From positions 434,001 to 498,000 of the forward strand of contig NZ_CANLVF010000001.1 of the NCBI RefSeq assembly GCF_947494555.1: a stretch of DNA of 64,000 nt, in the 5' to 3' direction. This stretch comes from an uncultured Roseibium sp. (lineage in GTDB: Bacteria; Pseudomonadota; Alphaproteobacteria; Rhizobiales; Stappiaceae). Below are positions 9,215-17,678 of the stretch, piece by piece. Position numbers and translations under genes: made by a program. The number at the start of each line of letters is the position of its first letter. Positions within the stretch are counted from its first letter, which is position 1. The notes under the pieces were generated by a model. That model made no database searches and had not been told where the DNA came from. It saw only the letters and a program-made list of their open reading frames with translations.

Positions 9215-10263
9215 TGGTGAGCGATCAACTTCAACAACACCTAACGATCAGCGCGGATGAGGAAGACCGTGAACTGAAAGGTGCCGAGCGGGCGGCGGTT
9301 CTGCTGCTTGCTCTGGGGGAATCGCATGGTTCACCAATCTGGGAAAAGCTCGACGAAATCGAGGTTCGTCAGGTCTCGGCCGCGATGGCAAATCTTGGAC
9401 CGGTGACACCGAACATGCTTGAGAACCTCTTCAAGGATTTTGTTCGCCGGGTCAGCTCAAGAGGCTCGTTGACGGGCAATGTGGATGCAACCGAGCGCCT
9501 GCTGGCGAACTTTCTTCCTGGAGACAAGGTGTCGGTCATCATGGAGGAAATCCGGGGACCGGCCGGACGGAACATGTGGGAGAAACTCTCCAATGTTCAG
9601 GAGAATGTTCTCGCGAACTATCTGAAGAACGAATACCCGCAGACCGTCGCCGTGGTCCTGTCGAAAATCAATTCCGACCACGCGGCGCGCGTGCTGGGTA
9701 TCCTGCCGGAGGAACTTGCGCTTGAGGTGGTCAGCCGCATGCTGCGCATGGATGCCGTCCAGAAGGAAGTTCTTGAAAAGGTGGAGCAAACACTCCGGGT
9801 TGAATTCATGTCCAACCTGACGAACACGTCGCGCCGGGACAGTCACGAGATGATGGCGGACATCTTCAACAATTTTGACCGGCAGACCGAGGCGAGGTTC
9901 CTGGCGGCGCTCGAAGAGGATAACCGCGAGGCGGCCGACCGGATCAAGACATTGATGTTCACCTTCGACGATCTCCTCAAGCTGGATGCGGCCAGCTGTC
10001 AGACGCTGCTGCGTCACGTGGAAAAGGACAAGCTGGCCATCGCGCTCAAGGGATCGACGGACACGGCGCGCAGCTTCTTCTTCGGCAATATGTCGTCGCG
10101 TGCGGCAAAACTACTGGAAGACGACATGGATGCCCTCGGACCGGTCCGCTTGCGTGACGTTGACGAGGTGCAGACAGGAATGGTGAACAAAGCCAAAGAC
10201 TTGGCGGCGAAAGGCGAAATCATGATCTCCAAGTCCAAGGGTGACGAGGAAATCATCTACTGA
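9214..10263 (+). CDS. fliG: Flagellar motor switch protein FliG
   Basis: 349 residues, typical length. FliG couples the FliF MS ring to FliM/FliN and carries the charged residues that meet the stator. The N-terminal domain has [16 protein letters not shown], the middle domain [14 protein letters not shown] followed by [14 protein letters not shown], and the C-terminal torque domain has [11 protein letters not shown] followed by [18 protein letters not shown]. It overlaps fliF and the next gene by one base each. Confidence 0.96.
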   Translation: MVSDQLQQHLTISADEEDRELKGAERAAVLLLALGESHGSPIWEKLDEIEVRQVSAAMANLGPVTPNMLENLFKDFVRRVSSRGSLTGNVDATERLLANFLPGDKVSVIMEEIRGPAGRNMWEKLSNVQENVLANYLKNEYPQTVAVVLSKINSDHAARVLGILPEELALEVVSRMLRMDAVQKEVLEKVEQTLRVEFMSNLTNTSRRDSHEMMADIFNNFDRQTEARFLAALEEDNREAADRIKTLMFTFDDLLKLDAASCQTLLRHVEKDKLAIALKGSTDTARSFFFGNMSSRAAKLLEDDMDALGPVRLRDVDEVQTGMVNKAKDLAAKGEIMISKSKGDEEIIY

Positions 10264-10994
10264 TGGTTCAACCGGCAGATACCGACCGCAGAATGGGCAG
10301 CATGAACAACCCGTCGAAATTTCTGTTCAATACGGACTTCTCCGCGCCGGAGGAGCCGGAAGAGGTTTTGCCTCCTGAACCGGAAACTCCGATGATCCCG
10401 GTTGCCGACCATGAAAAATTGCTGGCGGACGCCAAGGCCAAGGCCTTTGAAGAAGGGCGCAAACAGGCGCAGCAGGATCATCAGACAAAGCAAGAGACAC
10501 TCTTGACCACGGAAGTCGACCGGCTGGTGGATGTGGTCGGGCAGGTGGTCGAAACGCTGGATGAACAGTTGGCAAAGCAGGAAAACGACGCGGTCAGCCT
10601 CGCCTTTCTGGTCGCCAGACGCTTGTGTGCTCACTTGATTGCGCGTCAGCCGCTGGCGGAGACAGTTGCCTTGGTTTCCGAATGCCTTGGGCCACTTAGA
10701 AAAGCACCGCACCTGGTGATCAGGATTGCTGAAAAGGACGTCGAGGCGTTGAAGGCAAGAGTAGATCCTATTGTCCTTGAAAAAGGTTTTGATGGCCGGC
10801 TCGTCATTCTGGGCGAGCCTGACATCGGGCGGGGAGACTGCCATATCGAGTGGGCAGACGGCGGCATCAAGCGCGACCGCAAGGCCCTTGAAAACGAAAT
10901 AGACACGAGCATTCGCACGTATCTGCGCGCACGCCGCGAAGAAACGCGCAGCAACGTGTCCGACGCGTCGGCGGAGAAGGAAACTGACGTATGA
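10263..10994 (+). CDS. fliH: FliH/FlbE-like flagellar export ATPase regulator
   Basis: 243 residues. The layout fits FliH: an acidic Pro-rich N terminus (PEEPEEVLPPEPETP), an Ala/Lys/Gln-rich helical stretch with AFEEGRKQAQQDHQ, and a C-terminal domain ending in GDCHIEWADGG, the GDCR-like turn seen in FliH C termini. FliH would hold and restrain the export ATPase FliI. In Caulobacter the gene in this operon position is called flbE. The ATG overlaps the fliG stop by one base, though Met11 or Met14 could also be used. The stop overlaps fliN by four bases. Confidence 0.82.
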   Translation: MVQPADTDRRMGSMNNPSKFLFNTDFSAPEEPEEVLPPEPETPMIPVADHEKLLADAKAKAFEEGRKQAQQDHQTKQETLLTTEVDRLVDVVGQVVETLDEQLAKQENDAVSLAFLVARRLCAHLIARQPLAETVALVSECLGPLRKAPHLVIRIAEKDVEALKARVDPIVLEKGFDGRLVILGEPDIGRGDCHIEWADGGIKRDRKALENEIDTSIRTYLRARREETRSNVSDASAEKETDV

Positions 10995-11326
10995 GTGACG
11001 AACAAGACACAAACATTCCTCTCGATGAGCTGGAGGCGCCGCAGCGCAGCCTGGAGGAAGAAGATACACATTCGCCCGATTCCGCGGCGGATCTCGAGGC
11101 GGTATTCGATGTACCGGTCAGGATCTCCGCTGTGCTCGGACACTCCAGGATGCACGTTTCGGAACTGTTGAAACTCGCTTCCGGCACGGTTCTGGAACTC
11201 GACCGCAAGGTCGGTGAAGCGATTGATATCTACGTGAATGACCGGCTCGTGGCGCGCGGCGAAGTCGTCCTGGTGGAGGACAAGCTGGGTGTGACCATGA
11301 CTGAAATTATCAAGACGGACCGGTAA
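10991..11326 (+). CDS. fliN: Flagellar motor switch protein FliN
   Basis: 111 residues. The acidic, variable first 35 residues are followed by a SpoA (FliM/FliN) domain: VFDVPVRISAVLGHSRMHV, then LASGTVLELDRKVGEAIDIY and VARGEVVLVEDKLGVTMTEI. FliN forms the base of the C ring and helps bind CheY-P and FliH. It overlaps fliH by four bases (ATGA), so translation is probably coupled, and flbD follows after 12 bases. Confidence 0.95.
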   Translation: MSDEQDTNIPLDELEAPQRSLEEEDTHSPDSAADLEAVFDVPVRISAVLGHSRMHVSELLKLASGTVLELDRKVGEAIDIYVNDRLVARGEVVLVEDKLGVTMTEIIKTDR

Positions 11327-11338
11327 GGAAGGGATCAG

Positions 11339-12691
11339 ATGCGCCTTTTAATTGTCGGAACACTTGGCGGTCAGCTCACGACAGCATCGAAGATCGCCAT
11401 GCAAGGCGGCGCTCAGGTCACTCATGCGGACGATGTCGAAGGGGCGCTGAAAGTCCTGCGGTCCGGTCGCGGTGCCGATCTTCTGATGGTGGAAGTTCAC
11501 CTGGACATTGCCGGTCTTATCGGCAAGCTCCAGAACGAGCGGGTTCATGTTCCGGTTGTCGCCTGCGGTGTGGAAACCGACGCCCAGGCGGCAGTTTCCG
11601 CGATCAGGGCAGGCGCCAAGGAATACATCCCGCTGCCACCCGATCCTGAAATGATCGCGGCGGTGCTTCAGGCCGTTGCCCAGGAACGGGGCGACCTGAT
11701 CTACCGCGACGAGGCGATGGCCACGGTCGTCAAGCTTGCCGAACAAGTCGCGCCGTCCGAGGCATCGGTCCTGATTACGGGTGAATCCGGAACCGGTAAG
11801 GAAGTGATCGCACGGCACGTGCACAAGTGTTCCAACCGCGCATCGAAGCCGTTTATCTCGATCAACTGTGCAGCGATCCCGGAGCATCTCCTTGAATCGG
11901 AACTTTTCGGACACGAGAAAGGCGCGTTTACCGGCGCCGTCGCGCGCAGGATCGGCAAGTTCGAGGAGGCAGACGGGGGTACGTTGCTGCTCGACGAGAT
12001 CTCCGAAATGGATGTCAGGCTGCAGGCCAAGCTATTGCGTGCGATCCAGGAGCGCGTGATCGACAGGGTCGGTGGCACACGCCCTGTCGCCGTGAATATC
12101 AGGATCCTGGCGACATCAAATCGCGATCTTGCAGAAAGTGTCCGGCAGGGACAGTTCCGGGAGGACCTTCTGTTCCGCCTGAATGTCGTCAATCTCAAGC
12201 TGCCGGCGCTGCGTGAACGTCCTGCAGACATCATGGAACTCGCCCAGTTCTTCATCAAGCACTACTCCGAGGCCAATGGCGTCCCGGAGCGCCCGCTGGC
12301 ACCGGATGCCCGTCAGGCGCTGATGTCCAATCCCTGGCAGGGCAATGTCCGTGAACTTGAAAACACCATGCACCGGGCGATCCTGCTCGCCTCCGGCCCG
12401 GAGATTGGTGTTGAGGCGATCCGGATGCCTGACGGGTCGCCGCTTGCCATTTCCGGCGGACCCGCCGAGCGCGCCGCCCAAACGGCAGAAGCGGTGACGC
12501 GCTCATTCGTCGGGCGCACGGTTGCCGATGTTGAGCGGGATCTCATTCTGGACACCCTGGACCATTGCCTTGGGAACAGAACGCATGCGGCAAAAATTCT
12601 GGGAATTTCCATCCGCACGCTACGCAACAAGCTGAATCAGTATACCGATGAAGGGATTAGCGTTCCCGGACCGGGAGAAGCCCGCGCTTGA
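11339..12691 (+). CDS. flbD: FlbD-like sigma-54 flagellar transcription regulator
   Basis: 450 residues. It has an N-terminal receiver-like domain (about 1-120), a central AAA+ sigma-54 activation domain with Walker A GESGTGKE, the sigma-54 contact loop GAFTGA and GGTLLLDEISEMD, and a C-terminal Fis-type helix-turn-helix (CLGNRTHAAKILGISIRTLR). Gene order after fliN and overall sequence match Caulobacter FlbD, which activates late flagellar genes from ftr sites and represses fliF. The residue at the acceptor position is Glu52 (in LLMVEVHLD), not Asp. The ATG has AAGGAAGGG just upstream. flhA follows after 73 bases. Confidence 0.93.
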   Translation: MRLLIVGTLGGQLTTASKIAMQGGAQVTHADDVEGALKVLRSGRGADLLMVEVHLDIAGLIGKLQNERVHVPVVACGVETDAQAAVSAIRAGAKEYIPLPPDPEMIAAVLQAVAQERGDLIYRDEAMATVVKLAEQVAPSEASVLITGESGTGKEVIARHVHKCSNRASKPFISINCAAIPEHLLESELFGHEKGAFTGAVARRIGKFEEADGGTLLLDEISEMDVRLQAKLLRAIQERVIDRVGGTRPVAVNIRILATSNRDLAESVRQGQFREDLLFRLNVVNLKLPALRERPADIMELAQFFIKHYSEANGVPERPLAPDARQALMSNPWQGNVRELENTMHRAILLASGPEIGVEAIRMPDGSPLAISGGPAERAAQTAEAVTRSFVGRTVADVERDLILDTLDHCLGNRTHAAKILGISIRTLRNKLNQYTDEGISVPGPGEARA

Positions 12692-12764
12692 ACAAGCGCA
12701 AAATCAGTCAGAGCCGGGTGCGAGTTTAAGGCTGTAAAGCGCCCTTTAGGAACCGGAACGAAGA

Positions 12765-14951
12765 ATGTCGGATACGGCAGCAGGCGGAGAGAACGGATCA
12801 CCGGATCCGGCACCGAAACAACCGGCGCCGGCTGCAGCTGGTGAACAGCCGGGTGTAAGCCTTTCAGGCCTGCCGGGCCTTCAGGAGGTCATCGATACGC
12901 TGCGCAAGGGTGATATCGGTCTGGCCACCGGCATACTCGTAATCCTGACGCTGCTCATTCTCCCGATGCCGCCGATGATGCTGGACATGTTTCTGGCTGT
13001 GTCGATCATCTTTTCCGTCATGATCCTCATGACGGGCCTGTTCATTCAAAAACCTCTTGAATTCTCGTCCTTTCCGACAGTGCTTCTGATCGCAACGATG
13101 TTGCGGCTAGGGCTCAACATCGCATCGACGCGCCTGATCCTGTCCAACGGTCATGAAGGCACTGCAGCGGCTGGAAATGTCATCCAGTCGTTCGGCAATC
13201 TTGTCATGGGCGGCAATTTCGTCATCGGGATCATCGTTTTTGCAATCCTGGTGATCGTGAATTTCATCGTGATCACCAAGGGTTCCGGACGTATCGCCGA
13301 GGTTGCCGCGCGCTTTACCCTCGATGCGATGCCGGGCAAGCAGATGGCGATTGACGCCGATCTATCAGCCGGGCTTATCGATGAGGCGGAAGCCAAGTCG
13401 CGGCGCAAGGCACTCGAGGATGAAAGTTCGTTTTTCGGGGCCATGGACGGTGCTTCGAAGTTCGTGCGCGGCGATGCGATTGCCGGGCTTCTCATCACTT
13501 TCATCAATATTCTCGGCGGGATCTTCATTGGCGTCGCCCAGATGGATCTCAGTTTTTCGGAAGCTGCGAACAACTACACGCTCCTGACCATCGGTGACGG
13601 GCTGGTGTCCCAGATTCCGGCACTCATTGTCTCGACTGCGGCCGGTCTTCTGGTGTCCAAGGCCGGCGTTCACGGTGCAGCCGACAAGGCACTTGCAAGC
13701 CAGTTCACCGGCTATCCGAAAGCACTCGGCATGTCGGCTGCCGTAATGGTTATCCTGGCGCTGTTGCCCGGCATGCCGATGGTGCCGTTTCTCGGACTGG
13801 CCGGGATTGCGGGCTATCTCGCCTACAGGGTCAGTGCCGGCAAGAAGCAGGAGGCCGCCAAGGCGGAGCAGAAAAAGGCGGTTGAGGCGGCACCGAAACC
13901 GCCACCCGAACCGCCGATCACAGATGCGCTCAAGATGGACGAGTTGCGCATTGAACTCGGGTATGCGCTGCTGCCGTTGATCAACGGCAAGGCCCAGGGC
14001 GATGGTGACATTCTGACTGAGCAGATCAAGGCGCTCCGCCGGCAGGTGGCGGGCGACATGGGCGTCATCATGCCGCCAGTGCGCATCCTCGATAATATTC
14101 AGCTTGGCGCCAACGACTACGTCATCAAGGTCAAGGAAGTCGAAGCGGGCAGGGGTATTCTCTTTCCGAACCATTTCATGGTGATGGATCCGGCTGGTGG
14201 CCAGGTGAAGCTTCCCGGCACCCACACGACGGAACCGACCTTCGGGCTACCGGCCACCTGGGTCGAGGCACAGTACCGCGAGGATGCGTCGCTGCGCGGG
14301 TATACGGTGGTCGATCCGGCCACGGTTCTTTCCACGCACCTGACGGAAACGATCAAGACCAACATCTCCGAACTTCTGACCTACGGCGATGTGCAGAAAC
14401 TGCTCAAGGAACTGCAGGGCGAGCAGGCCAAGCTGGTGGAGGATCTTGTTCCCTCGCAGATCACCGTTTCGGGCCTTCAGCGGGTCCTGCAGGCGCTGCT
14501 CGACGAGCGCATATCCATCCGAGATCTCGGCACCATACTGGAAGGCGTTTCGGAGGCGACCGGCATGACCCGGAACACGGACACGATTGCCGAGCATGTG
14601 CGCTCACGGCTTGGGCGCCAGATCTGCGCGGCCAACCTTGCGCCCGGTGGGTATCTGCCGCTGATCGCACTGTCGCCGCAATGGGAACAGGCATTCCTTG
14701 AATCGATTGTCGGTGAAGGGGATGACCGCCAGCTTGCCATGCAGCCGAGCAAGCTACAGGACTTCGTGGCCAAGGTGCGCGATTCCTTCGAGGCCGCCGC
14801 CCAGCAGGGCGAGGTGCCGGTGCTCCTGACCTCTCCGCAGACCCGCCCGTTCGTACGCTCCATAGTCGAGCGTTTCCGTGCGCACACGACCATCATGAGC
14901 CAAGCGGAAGTTCATCCGCGTATCAAGCTGAAGACGGTCGGGTCGGTTTGA
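12765..14951 (+). CDS. flhA: Flagellar export gate protein FlhA
   Basis: 728 residues. FlhA is the large membrane component of the flagellar type III export gate; its cytoplasmic ring binds chaperone-substrate complexes. The N-terminal 320 residues hold about eight transmembrane helices with the FHIPEP-family blocks MLRLGLNIASTRLIL and AARFTLDAMPGKQMAIDADL. The cytoplasmic domain runs from about residue 380 to the end and finishes HPRIKLKTVGSV. Its first 35 residues are Pro/Ala rich. fliR and flhB, often found after flhA in relatives, are missing here. The 3' end is partly repeated at 15.6-15.74 kb. Confidence 0.97.
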   Translation: MSDTAAGGENGSPDPAPKQPAPAAAGEQPGVSLSGLPGLQEVIDTLRKGDIGLATGILVILTLLILPMPPMMLDMFLAVSIIFSVMILMTGLFIQKPLEFSSFPTVLLIATMLRLGLNIASTRLILSNGHEGTAAAGNVIQSFGNLVMGGNFVIGIIVFAILVIVNFIVITKGSGRIAEVAARFTLDAMPGKQMAIDADLSAGLIDEAEAKSRRKALEDESSFFGAMDGASKFVRGDAIAGLLITFINILGGIFIGVAQMDLSFSEAANNYTLLTIGDGLVSQIPALIVSTAAGLLVSKAGVHGAADKALASQFTGYPKALGMSAAVMVILALLPGMPMVPFLGLAGIAGYLAYRVSAGKKQEAAKAEQKKAVEAAPKPPPEPPITDALKMDELRIELGYALLPLINGKAQGDGDILTEQIKALRRQVAGDMGVIMPPVRILDNIQLGANDYVIKVKEVEAGRGILFPNHFMVMDPAGGQVKLPGTHTTEPTFGLPATWVEAQYREDASLRGYTVVDPATVLSTHLTETIKTNISELLTYGDVQKLLKELQGEQAKLVEDLVPSQITVSGLQRVLQALLDERISIRDLGTILEGVSEATGMTRNTDTIAEHVRSRLGRQICAANLAPGGYLPLIALSPQWEQAFLESIVGEGDDRQLAMQPSKLQDFVAKVRDSFEAAAQQGEVPVLLTSPQTRPFVRSIVERFRAHTTIMSQAEVHPRIKLKTVGSV

Positions 14952-14968
14952 GAGGGAACGAAGTAAGC

Positions 14969-15160
14969 TCAGTCTCGAACGTCATAAAAGAATTTCATAT
15001 ATGCGAAGCTCCACGCGGAAAAAACAAACAATAGACTGAAATAGGTAAAATACGGATCTGGTACAAGGATCCAAATAGGCAGGCAGCCAATAACCGAAGC
15101 AACAATAAGAAATCCGCCATAGCAGGCTTTCACCAGCTCCGCCTTTTCTTTGTCATCCAT
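14969..15160 (-). CDS. Small two-helix membrane protein, unknown
   Basis: 63 residues. A short charged N terminus (MDDKEKAELVKACY) is followed by two hydrophobic segments, about residues 15-33 and 38-54, and a short charged tail. The ATG has AGGAAC about eight bases upstream. No family recognised. It lies tail to tail with flhA, 17 bases away, inside the segment bracketed by the flhA 3'-end repeat. Confidence 0.6.
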   Translation of the reverse strand: MDDKEKAELVKACYGGFLIVASVIGCLPIWILVPDPYFTYFSLLFVFSAWSFAYMKFFYDVRD

Positions 15161-15218
15161 GGCGCAGTTCCTTTTTTCAGCAGGCTTTGTTTAAATACTT
15201 GTTTCCCCTGCCCACTCT

Positions 15219-15479
15219 TCAGCCTGCATCAACTCCACCACATTCTGGTGAATGAGTACCCAGTGTGGCATCCCTGTTGGTCCTTCCGTGATCGGCGGTG
15301 GATGTGTGATCACGTCCCACTGACTTCTTGGCGACGTACAACGATATCAGCATGAAAACGAAAAGCGGAAAGATGACGGCCCCGGCAAGGTGTTTGTACG
15401 GCGCTGGCGACACGTTCGCTAGGACAAGCGCCAAAACCAGCGCGGCGAGCGCGGTCAAAAAAATCTTGAGTGCGTTCAT
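15219..15479 (-). CDS. Small two-helix membrane protein, unknown
   Basis: 86 residues. Two hydrophobic segments (about 4-21 and 31-50) are followed by a soluble His/Thr/Gly-rich tail. No family recognised. It is 58 bases upstream of the 63-residue membrane protein on the same strand; both lie between flhA and the partial flhA copy. The hydrophobic N-terminal half looks real, but the last 30 residues could be the result of a frame change. Confidence 0.5.
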   Translation of the reverse strand: MNALKIFLTALAALVLALVLANVSPAPYKHLAGAVIFPLFVFMLISLYVAKKSVGRDHTSTADHGRTNRDATLGTHSPECGGVDAG

Positions 15480-15596
15480 CCGTGGATTTTAGGTGAGATA
15501 TTTGCTTGTGACAATCTGCATTAGAACTTGCGGCGAAGAGCACGTTAAGCGTTTACCAGTAGGCTCACGTGACGTCTTTTGCGGAAAGTTGCTCGT

Positions 15597-15738
15597 TCTG
15601 GCACGAGGTGATTGGTGTCGCAGCCGCTAAATCAGTCCTTTTGTCTGCTCCATCGTTGAGCTTTTCGGTGCCACGACCATCGTGAGCCAGTCGGAAGTTC
15701 ATCCGCGTATTAAGCTGAAGACCGTCGGGTCGGTTTGA
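15597..15738 (+). pseudogene. Partial duplicate of the flhA 3' end
   Basis: The last 57 bases (15682-15738) match the flhA 3' end (14895-14951) at all but about five positions and share its stop codon. Read in the flhA frame, the fragment encodes a tail ending HPRIKLKTVGSV, identical to FlhA over the last 14 residues, with one codon missing near 15671. Similarity fades upstream and a TAA at 15628 breaks the frame. Differences in the last 35 bases are synonymous. The fragment has no start and is not expected to make protein. Confidence 0.85.
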
Positions 15739-15813
15739 AGCGCTGTTGTGGATCAAGATTGTTCTTTGGAAACCTAAGCGCACTTAAGGTCGCCAGTTGA
15801 GCGCAAACAGCAG

Positions 15814-16122
15814 TTATTGCGCACTTTTTCGAAAGTTCTTCTCAAGCGTCTTTCGAGGGTTTGTAATTTCCTGGAACATCTCTTCGAGTTTCGCCTTTCC
15901 GTGTTCATCGGCACTCAGATAAGCGTAGGTAACGAATGCAGAAGCTAAGATTAGCCATATGCCCACCAAAGCTAACCAATACTTCATGAAGGTCAAAGAC
16001 CAGCGAAAGTAGTTGACCAGGTATGGTTTAATGCCGCCGTGTTTTCTCGTGCCAAAATAGAATTCTGCAGTTACAACAACAACAAACAGGGACACGATCA
16101 CATAGAAAAACCAATATTCCAT
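15814..16122 (-). CDS. Small membrane protein, unknown
   Basis: 102 residues from ATG 16122 (TTG 16137 is possible). It has a hydrophobic segment at about 3-19, a basic loop with GTRKHGGIKPYLVNYFRWS, a second hydrophobic segment at about 44-66, and a charged helical tail ending EKNFRKSAQ. No family recognised and no clear ribosome site. It lies 47 bases downstream of a secreted-protein gene on the same strand, in visibly AT-rich DNA. Confidence 0.55.
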   Translation of the reverse strand: MEYWFFYVIVSLFVVVVTAEFYFGTRKHGGIKPYLVNYFRWSLTFMKYWLALVGIWLILASAFVTYAYLSADEHGKAKLEEMFQEITNPRKTLEKNFRKSAQ

Positions 16123-16169
16123 TGCGAATGCGTTCAAATTTCTGACTTAATAATGTCCGTTCTTGTGCG

Positions 16170-16640
16170 TTATTTTCTGCGCCATGTCTTTCTGTCGGAG
16201 GTTGGTGTCCATCTGGCCTTAAGTGCATTGCGGCCGGTCCACTTGCAGGTAGACCACGAAGACGCTCTGACGCAGGCAATGCCCGAGAACTGCCCGTTTT
16301 TCTCGACGAGAATTGTATTGCCTGGAATTTTTCGACACGCAAAAGTCTGTTTTGCTGGTCTTGTTGGCCGGAATTCCCGCATGGCCTTTTTCATGTCACG
16401 CTCGAATTCTTTGCTCTGCATTCTCTGTTTTGACGACAAGTGTTTGTACTTTTGCTTAAGTTCCTTTCGAAGGTGAGCAATCATTTGATCCGAAGGATCT
16501 TGTTTGCTTTTAATATAATTCGTCAGTTTCTTGTATTCTGATGCTGTATCGCACGCGTAATAAGCGCTTTGCGCCGCACTTGTTTGTTCAGTTATCAAGA
16601 ACACAAGCAAAAAAATACATGTTTTTAGAACACTTCTCAT
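16170..16640 (-). CDS. Small secreted or periplasmic protein, unknown
   Basis: 156 residues. Residues 1-22 form a signal peptide (MRSVLKTCIFLLVFL, then an ADS-like cleavage at TSAAQS). The mature part is Lys/Gln-rich and helical, with Cys in YACDT, FACRK and IACVR. The ATG is preceded by AGGAAA. The region is AT-rich compared with the flagellar operon, and codon use looks unlike its neighbours, suggesting transfer. The last 25 residues are Arg/Trp/Thr-rich and may come from a shifted frame. No family recognised. Confidence 0.55.
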   Translation of the reverse strand: MRSVLKTCIFLLVFLITEQTSAAQSAYYACDTASEYKKLTNYIKSKQDPSDQMIAHLRKELKQKYKHLSSKQRMQSKEFERDMKKAMREFRPTRPAKQTFACRKIPGNTILVEKNGQFSGIACVRASSWSTCKWTGRNALKARWTPTSDRKTWRRK

Positions 16641-16782
16641 AGGCTAATTTTCCTAACGTAAGTCTTACTGTCCAAATGCTCCGAATTAAACGTTTTAGAG
16701 ATTTTACTATCTAATTTAACTTTTAGTTGCAATGGTAAGTGTCCTGATGGGCACCATATGAGACCTCAGCGAGCGTATTTCT

Positions 16783-16920
16783 GTGTGCGGTTGCCACGAA
16801 TGGCCCTTTGCAGCGGATTACATGAAACACATGGACCTTGGTAGGCTGAGCCCCTTTTTGGTCATCGCGATGAAGATGCCGGTGAGATGCGTTGCCGTTG
16901 CATTTCGGGATCTGGCGTAA
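16783..16920 (+). other. Short protein-like open frame, possible gene remnant
   Basis: In the 350-base gap between two minus-strand genes, one plus frame reads protein-like: GCHEWPFAADYMKH followed by LGRLSPFLVIAMKMPV and a stop at 16918. It may start at GTG 16783 or ATG 16822, and a TGA lies just upstream of it. No ribosome site is evident. It could be the tail of a decayed gene. Nothing else is supported in this gap. Confidence 0.2.
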
Positions 16921-16989
16921 GACGAGTGGGTCAGCTTCAGGTGAAGCGTAGTGAGGGCCTAATTTATTTTGATCTCAGCCGGGACCTCT

Positions 16990-17391
16990 TCAGGCAGACC
17001 AGAAGGAATCGCTTTCGGCAGGCAGTGCTTCGACCATCCAGATCTGTTGCATCTTTTGGTGTTGTACAGTGACGAGATAGGCGGCGAAATTGTGTAGTTT
17101 TCGGCCTTTGCGCGAGGCCCTGACCTCGATCATGAGCATGACCTGTTCCGCGCTTATCTCCGCAATCTGGGTTATCGTGAGCTTGGGCTGCACTTTTGGA
17201 ATGTCCAGCTGCTTGATGAGGCCCATGTAGGCATCGCGGCCGTTGACCTGCTGCGTACTGCCGTCGCTCTGCGTGACATCTGCCACCAGATCCTCCGCAA
17301 GGCATTCCGCCATGGCCGGAAGATCACCGTCATTGAATGCTTCGATGAACGACCTGACGATCTCAATATTTGACTGACTGGCTTTTGTCAT
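16990..17391 (-). CDS. SnoaL/NTF2-fold protein
   Basis: 133 residues, the usual size of a SnoaL-like cone-shaped NTF2-fold protein. The opening NIEIVRSFIEAFNDGDLPAM and LAEDLVADV, followed by a GRDAY motif and paired beta strands (LTITQIAEISAEQVMLMIEV), fit the fold. Such proteins are small enzymes or ligand binders with varied roles, so no substrate can be assigned. The ATG has GAGAGG upstream. It appears monocistronic. Confidence 0.75.
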   Translation of the reverse strand: MTKASQSNIEIVRSFIEAFNDGDLPAMAECLAEDLVADVTQSDGSTQQVNGRDAYMGLIKQLDIPKVQPKLTITQIAEISAEQVMLMIEVRASRKGRKLHNFAAYLVTVQHQKMQQIWMVEALPAESDSFWSA

Positions 17392-17678
17392 CAGAACCTC
17401 TCACGGCATGCCGATTACCATACCCGATTTCAGTCTGCTCCCGTGCCGGTTTGGCCTCCCTGCGTACACGGTAGTCTACATGCAAAATCCGTTGAAATAG
17501 TAATCAGTCAAAAGGCATCGAGTGATTATTTAGAGTTGATACCTTGAAAATTACGCTAACTTATGATTAACGTAGAGTTGAATTTTGTTATGATTCAATT
17601 TCGTTGTATTTTCTTCGCATTTTAGACCGTATCTAGCAAAATTCGATTTTTTATGACTTGTAATCAAGAGGTTACGAT

